Below are positions 5,720-8,504 of a DNA stretch of 8,504 nt, one piece after another; the first letter of the stretch is position 1, and the number at the start of each line of letters is the position of its first letter. A model generated the notes under the pieces. The model did not search any database, had not been told where the DNA came from, and saw only the letters and a program-made list of their open reading frames with translations. This stretch comes from Cyanobacteria bacterium OH_CFB_184. GTDB lineage: Bacteria > Cyanobacteriota > Vampirovibrionia > Gastranaerophilales > Gastranaerophilaceae. The stretch is from assembly GCA_023414155.1 (NCBI GenBank), contig JAEZOG010000047.1, positions 1-8,504 on the forward strand, in the 5' to 3' direction. The translations under genes were made by a program, and so were the position numbers.

Positions 5720-6757
5720 ATGAACAATCAAGATATTAGCCTGAGCGCAAAAATCAAAAGAAAAAATATTTTAGATATGTGCCTTGCAGGATTAATAATC
5801 TTTATTTCGATATTGTTGATAATTTTAAAACAAAAACCATACATCATTATTACGACACTGACTCTTGGAACTGTGGTTTTTACTATTCAATACCAATACA
5901 CAAAAAACTGGTTGCTAAACTCACTTAAAAATACAGTCACTAAAGAAATAAAAGAAACAGAAGAAGTTACAGAAAAAGTACTTGAAACAAACAATAAACA
6001 AAGAACCATAACAGATAAATATCTAAAAATTGTTCAAGACATAATGCAAGCAATCCATAACTTCAAAAATATTTCATCCAAAACTAAAAATCACGCGCAA
6101 GATGTAGCGTCTAAAGCACAAGAATCATTGAATTATTCATATAAAGAATCAGAATCTGTAAAGTCTAACATCAAAATGATGCTTAACTTGAAACAAAAAA
6201 TACAAATAATTGCAGAGTTGATTTTAGAACTAAGTGATTACGTACAACAAATAGGCAACACAGTTGGAATAGTTGAAGACATTGCAGAACAAACAAATAT
6301 GCTGGCATTAAATGCCGCAGTCGAAGCAGCAAGAGCCGGTGAACACGGAAAAGGCTTTGCTGTTGTAGCTGGAGAAATCAGAAAACTTGCAGATGAATCG
6401 AAGCAAGCAACAACTAAGATTTCATCTTTAATTAACGATATTGAACAAGCCACAAACTCTACCGTTATGGCAACAGAAGAAGGTACAAAAGAAATCGAAG
6501 CCGGTGTAAGCTTGGCTCACAATATTGAAATAAATATTGGCTCTTTGATTGAAATAATGAAAGATTTAACAAACGGCATAGAAGGAATTCTAGCTTCTAC
6601 AATCGATCAGAGCGTACTTTCAGAAGACGTTATAACACTAATAGAAGGTCTTGATAAAGAATTAAATCTATCAGCATCTACATTGGAAGAAAATATTGAA
6701 AATGTGAAATCTTTTTCAAAAATTTCATCCAGTTTAAAAGAAAACATATTAAATTAA
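5720..6757 (+). CDS. Methyl-accepting chemotaxis protein with no periplasmic sensor domain
   Basis: The product is a 345-residue chemoreceptor that would control CheA activity. Seen directly: a short basic N-terminus, a first membrane segment at about 17-36, a four-residue turn (KQKP, 37-40), and a second membrane segment at about 41-57. A long helical cytoplasmic region then follows to the end. The highly conserved hairpin tip is at about 185-220, with [19 protein letters not shown] (187-205), then [18 protein letters not shown], which in known receptors binds CheA and CheW. With only a four-residue turn there is no room for a periplasmic ligand domain, and no HAMP or PAS signature is clear in 58-110. 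Input must therefore come through the membrane, a partner protein or the cytoplasmic coiled coil. The C-terminus lacks a CheR-tethering pentapeptide such as NWETF. It is followed after 12 bases by cheA and is divergent from the double-CheW gene. Confidence 0.93.
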   Translation: MNNQDISLSAKIKRKNILDMCLAGLIIFISILLIILKQKPYIIITTLTLGTVVFTIQYQYTKNWLLNSLKNTVTKEIKETEEVTEKVLETNNKQRTITDKYLKIVQDIMQAIHNFKNISSKTKNHAQDVASKAQESLNYSYKESESVKSNIKMMLNLKQKIQIIAELILELSDYVQQIGNTVGIVEDIAEQTNMLALNAAVEAARAGEHGKGFAVVAGEIRKLADESKQATTKISSLINDIEQATNSTVMATEEGTKEIEAGVSLAHNIEINIGSLIEIMKDLTNGIEGILASTIDQSVLSEDVITLIEGLDKELNLSASTLEENIENVKSFSKISSSLKENILN

Positions 6758-6762
6758 AAAGG
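6756..6762 (+). promoter_or_regulatory. Ribosome binding site of cheA
   Basis: AAAAAGG begins in the receptor stop codon and stands seven bases before the ATG at 6770, fixing the cheA start. Confidence 0.6.
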
Positions 6763-6769
6763 TCAATTA

Positions 6770-8504
6770 ATGAATTTTTTACCTGAAGAATTCGACGAAA
6801 TTCTCAACATATTCAGAGAAGAAAGCGAAGAAATAGTTCAAAAATTCAACAGCAACCTACTGCATTTTGAAAAAAGTTCAAACGATAAACAAATACTATC
6901 AACCTTATTTCAAGAAGCTCATTCGCTAAAGGGTGCTGCCAGGATGATTGGCTTTTATAACATTCAAAACATCTCACATCTTTTAGAGGATATTCTCTCA
7001 TTGTTAAAAGAAGAGAAACTTGAAGTAACCCCTGAAATTTTTAACACTTTGTACAAAACCTCAGATTTTTTACTGTTTTTAATCAGAAATTCTGTAGAAA
7101 TTAAACAAGATTATGACTGCGATTCTATCCACGATTTAACTCAAGAATTAAACAAAATAATCGGAAAAGATAGTCATTTAAACGAATCTAACTATTCAGA
7201 GAATAATCCTTTGTCTCACGAATTCGACCTTGAAAAGTTTTTAAGACAAAACACCAGCATAACCGCTCTAATATTAGAGTCTATGTTCATCTTGAACAGG
7301 TATAACGGGGAAGAACAAGAATCTTTGATATCGATTTTAAACGACAACTTCGACAATTTATATTCAATATTCAAAGAAACAAAATTTACAGAAATCACAG
7401 AAAAAATCAAAAGCCTAAAAGATATTTTTAATAATAAAATGCATAATTCACAAATGCTGGATTCAAAATCGATCCAAGAATATCAACTAAGCTTAAACGA
7501 AATAATAGAAAAGGTTAACAAGGTTTTTTCTTACCTTTCAATTCCGTCAATAGATAACTCTATAGTGGCTATAAAACAGAAACCTGTTGAAATCGAGACA
7601 AAACCAAAAGAAGAAATAAAAGACACTAAAGCTGATCTTAGAGAAAAATTAGAATACCTTGCAAGCAACATATCTCAGATAAAAATCGATCAAATTTACG
7701 TCGAAAACTCTCAAAAATGCGTTCTTTCAATCCTTCAATACGGCTTGTTTGAAGATATTTCTAAAATCTATAAAAAAATATTTGACATCTTAGAGCAAAT
7801 AAAAAAATTAGGCATAAAACCTGAAAGCGACATAATTACGATACTAACTCAAAGCGTCAATATTACAAAAAAAATAATTTTAAGCAACGAAAATACAGAA
7901 GATGAAGACTTAAGCCTATTATTCCAACGTTTATCGATCGTTGAACAGATGATAGACATTTCAGAAATAAGCTACTCAGACAGCTTAGCTGAAGCCTCAA
8001 GTAAAAAGGCTGTCCAGCCTGAGTTTCAAAAAGTTCAAGACTTTTTTAAAAATTTTGAAATAGGTGCAATCAAAACTTTAAGGGTAGATACTAAAAAACT
8101 TGATGCCCTTCTTGCTCAAACAGGAGAGTTGATTATAAACGGAATAAAAACCCAAAAACACTTGAGTGAGCTTGATAAAATCAACACAAAATTATCAGAC
8201 TGGAATTCAACATTTAAAAAAACAATGAATTATATAAAGCATTTTGAGAAAAAAACAAGCTCGAAATTTGACTCTAACGACACTGTATCTATCTTCGTAA
8301 AACAAATTACAAATATATTTCAAAATAAATCTACTGACATAAATGAACTCATTTCAGATGTAAATGAACTATACAAACAAATCCACGAAGACGATATAAA
8401 GCTAAACCACATAATTCTTGAGATAGAAGAAATAGCCAAAAGTGTACGCGTACTTCCATTAGCTACTGTTTTTCATATGTTTCCGCGAATGGTTAGAGAT
8501 ATTG
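6770..8504 (+). CDS. cheA: Chemotaxis histidine kinase CheA (3' truncated by window edge)
   Basis: The frame opens at the ATG at 6770 and stays open to the last base, giving 578 residues with no stop. Residues 1 to about 110 are a P1/HPt domain: an acidic N-terminal helix (PEEFDEILNIFREESEEI), then AHSLKGAARMIGF at 50-62 with phosphorylatable His51, and SHLLEDILSLLKE in the following helix. Residues about 125-435 are a long, Lys/Glu/Asn/Ile-rich, mostly helical region with no domain I recognise and no second HxxKG phosphorylation motif. P3 dimerisation begins near 436 (TLRVDTKKLDALLAQTGEL). The visible end, RVLPLATVFHMFPRMVRDI, matches the stretch just before the ATP-binding domain in hybrid CheA proteins of Cyanobacteria and pilus systems. 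The ATPase, the P5 CheW-like domain and any fused receiver lie beyond the window. It is co-transcribed with the receptor 12 bases upstream. In known systems CheA phosphorylates CheY or pilus response regulators. Confidence 0.93.
   Translation, partial: MNFLPEEFDEILNIFREESEEIVQKFNSNLLHFEKSSNDKQILSTLFQEAHSLKGAARMIGFYNIQNISHLLEDILSLLKEEKLEVTPEIFNTLYKTSDFLLFLIRNSVEIKQDYDCDSIHDLTQELNKIIGKDSHLNESNYSENNPLSHEFDLEKFLRQNTSITALILESMFILNRYNGEEQESLISILNDNFDNLYSIFKETKFTEITEKIKSLKDIFNNKMHNSQMLDSKSIQEYQLSLNEIIEKVNKVFSYLSIPSIDNSIVAIKQKPVEIETKPKEEIKDTKADLREKLEYLASNISQIKIDQIYVENSQKCVLSILQYGLFEDISKIYKKIFDILEQIKKLGIKPESDIITILTQSVNITKKIILSNENTEDEDLSLLFQRLSIVEQMIDISEISYSDSLAEASSKKAVQPEFQKVQDFFKNFEIGAIKTLRVDTKKLDALLAQTGELIINGIKTQKHLSELDKINTKLSDWNSTFKKTMNYIKHFEKKTSSKFDSNDTVSIFVKQITNIFQNKSTDINELISDVNELYKQIHEDDIKLNHIILEIEEIAKSVRVLPLATVFHMFPRMVRDI

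Noticed and set aside
6238..6453. Minus-strand open frame opposite the receptor hairpin
   Set aside because: It mirrors the most conserved part of the receptor and has no ribosome binding site or family resemblance.

Overview
This window is AT-rich (A/T-rich codons and intergenic DNA throughout) and reads as an ordinary chromosomal stretch of a bacterium with purine-rich ribosome binding sites. It holds six complete genes and two genes cut by the window edges. There are no RNA genes, insertion sequences, CRISPR arrays or phage genes. The lineage cannot be proved from the window. The best guess is a non-photosynthetic relative of Cyanobacteria (Vampirovibrionia/Gastranaerophilales type). The reasons are the low GC, the cell-wall amidase followed directly by glutamate racemase (an order known in Cyanobacteria), and a hybrid-looking CheA whose last visible residues resemble the cyanobacterial/type IV pilus CheA group. 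This is an inference of moderate-to-low confidence.

Layout. (1) Positions 1-1313, plus strand: the C-terminal catalytic domain of an N-acetylmuramoyl-L-alanine amidase (start outside the window), then murI five bases later; together they form a peptidoglycan unit. (2) Positions 1388-1960, plus: an exported protein of unknown function with its own likely promoter, closed by a strong bidirectional terminator at 1962-1987. (3) Positions 1997-3253, minus: a Glu/Leu/Phe/Val-type glutamate dehydrogenase with a readable promoter and Shine-Dalgarno. (4) Positions 3379-4017, plus: a BioG-type pimeloyl-ACP methyl ester esterase, ending on the base next to the last base of the following opposing gene. 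(5) Positions 4018-5614, minus: a 3-methyladenine DNA glycosylase (Mpg) lying four bases downstream of a tandem CheW-domain protein. (6) Positions 5720-8504, plus: a membrane-anchored methyl-accepting protein with no periplasmic domain, followed 12 bases later by cheA, which runs off the right edge.

How the genes work together. The right third is a compact chemosensory module: receptor and kinase in one operon, and a two-domain CheW coupling protein divergent from them across a 105-base promoter region. The CheA has a phosphorylatable His51 in its HPt domain but about 310 residues before the P3 dimerisation segment, far more than in E. coli CheA. The CheW has one canonical and one degenerate coupling domain. 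The receptor seems to sense from the membrane or cytoplasm. No cheR, cheB or cheY is visible. The left part is housekeeping: wall turnover plus D-glutamate supply, glutamate/ammonia metabolism, biotin precursor synthesis and base-excision repair.

Nothing here is clearly a new biological system. The chemosensory module, with its long-linker CheA, asymmetric double CheW and sensor-less receptor, is the part most worth a second look.
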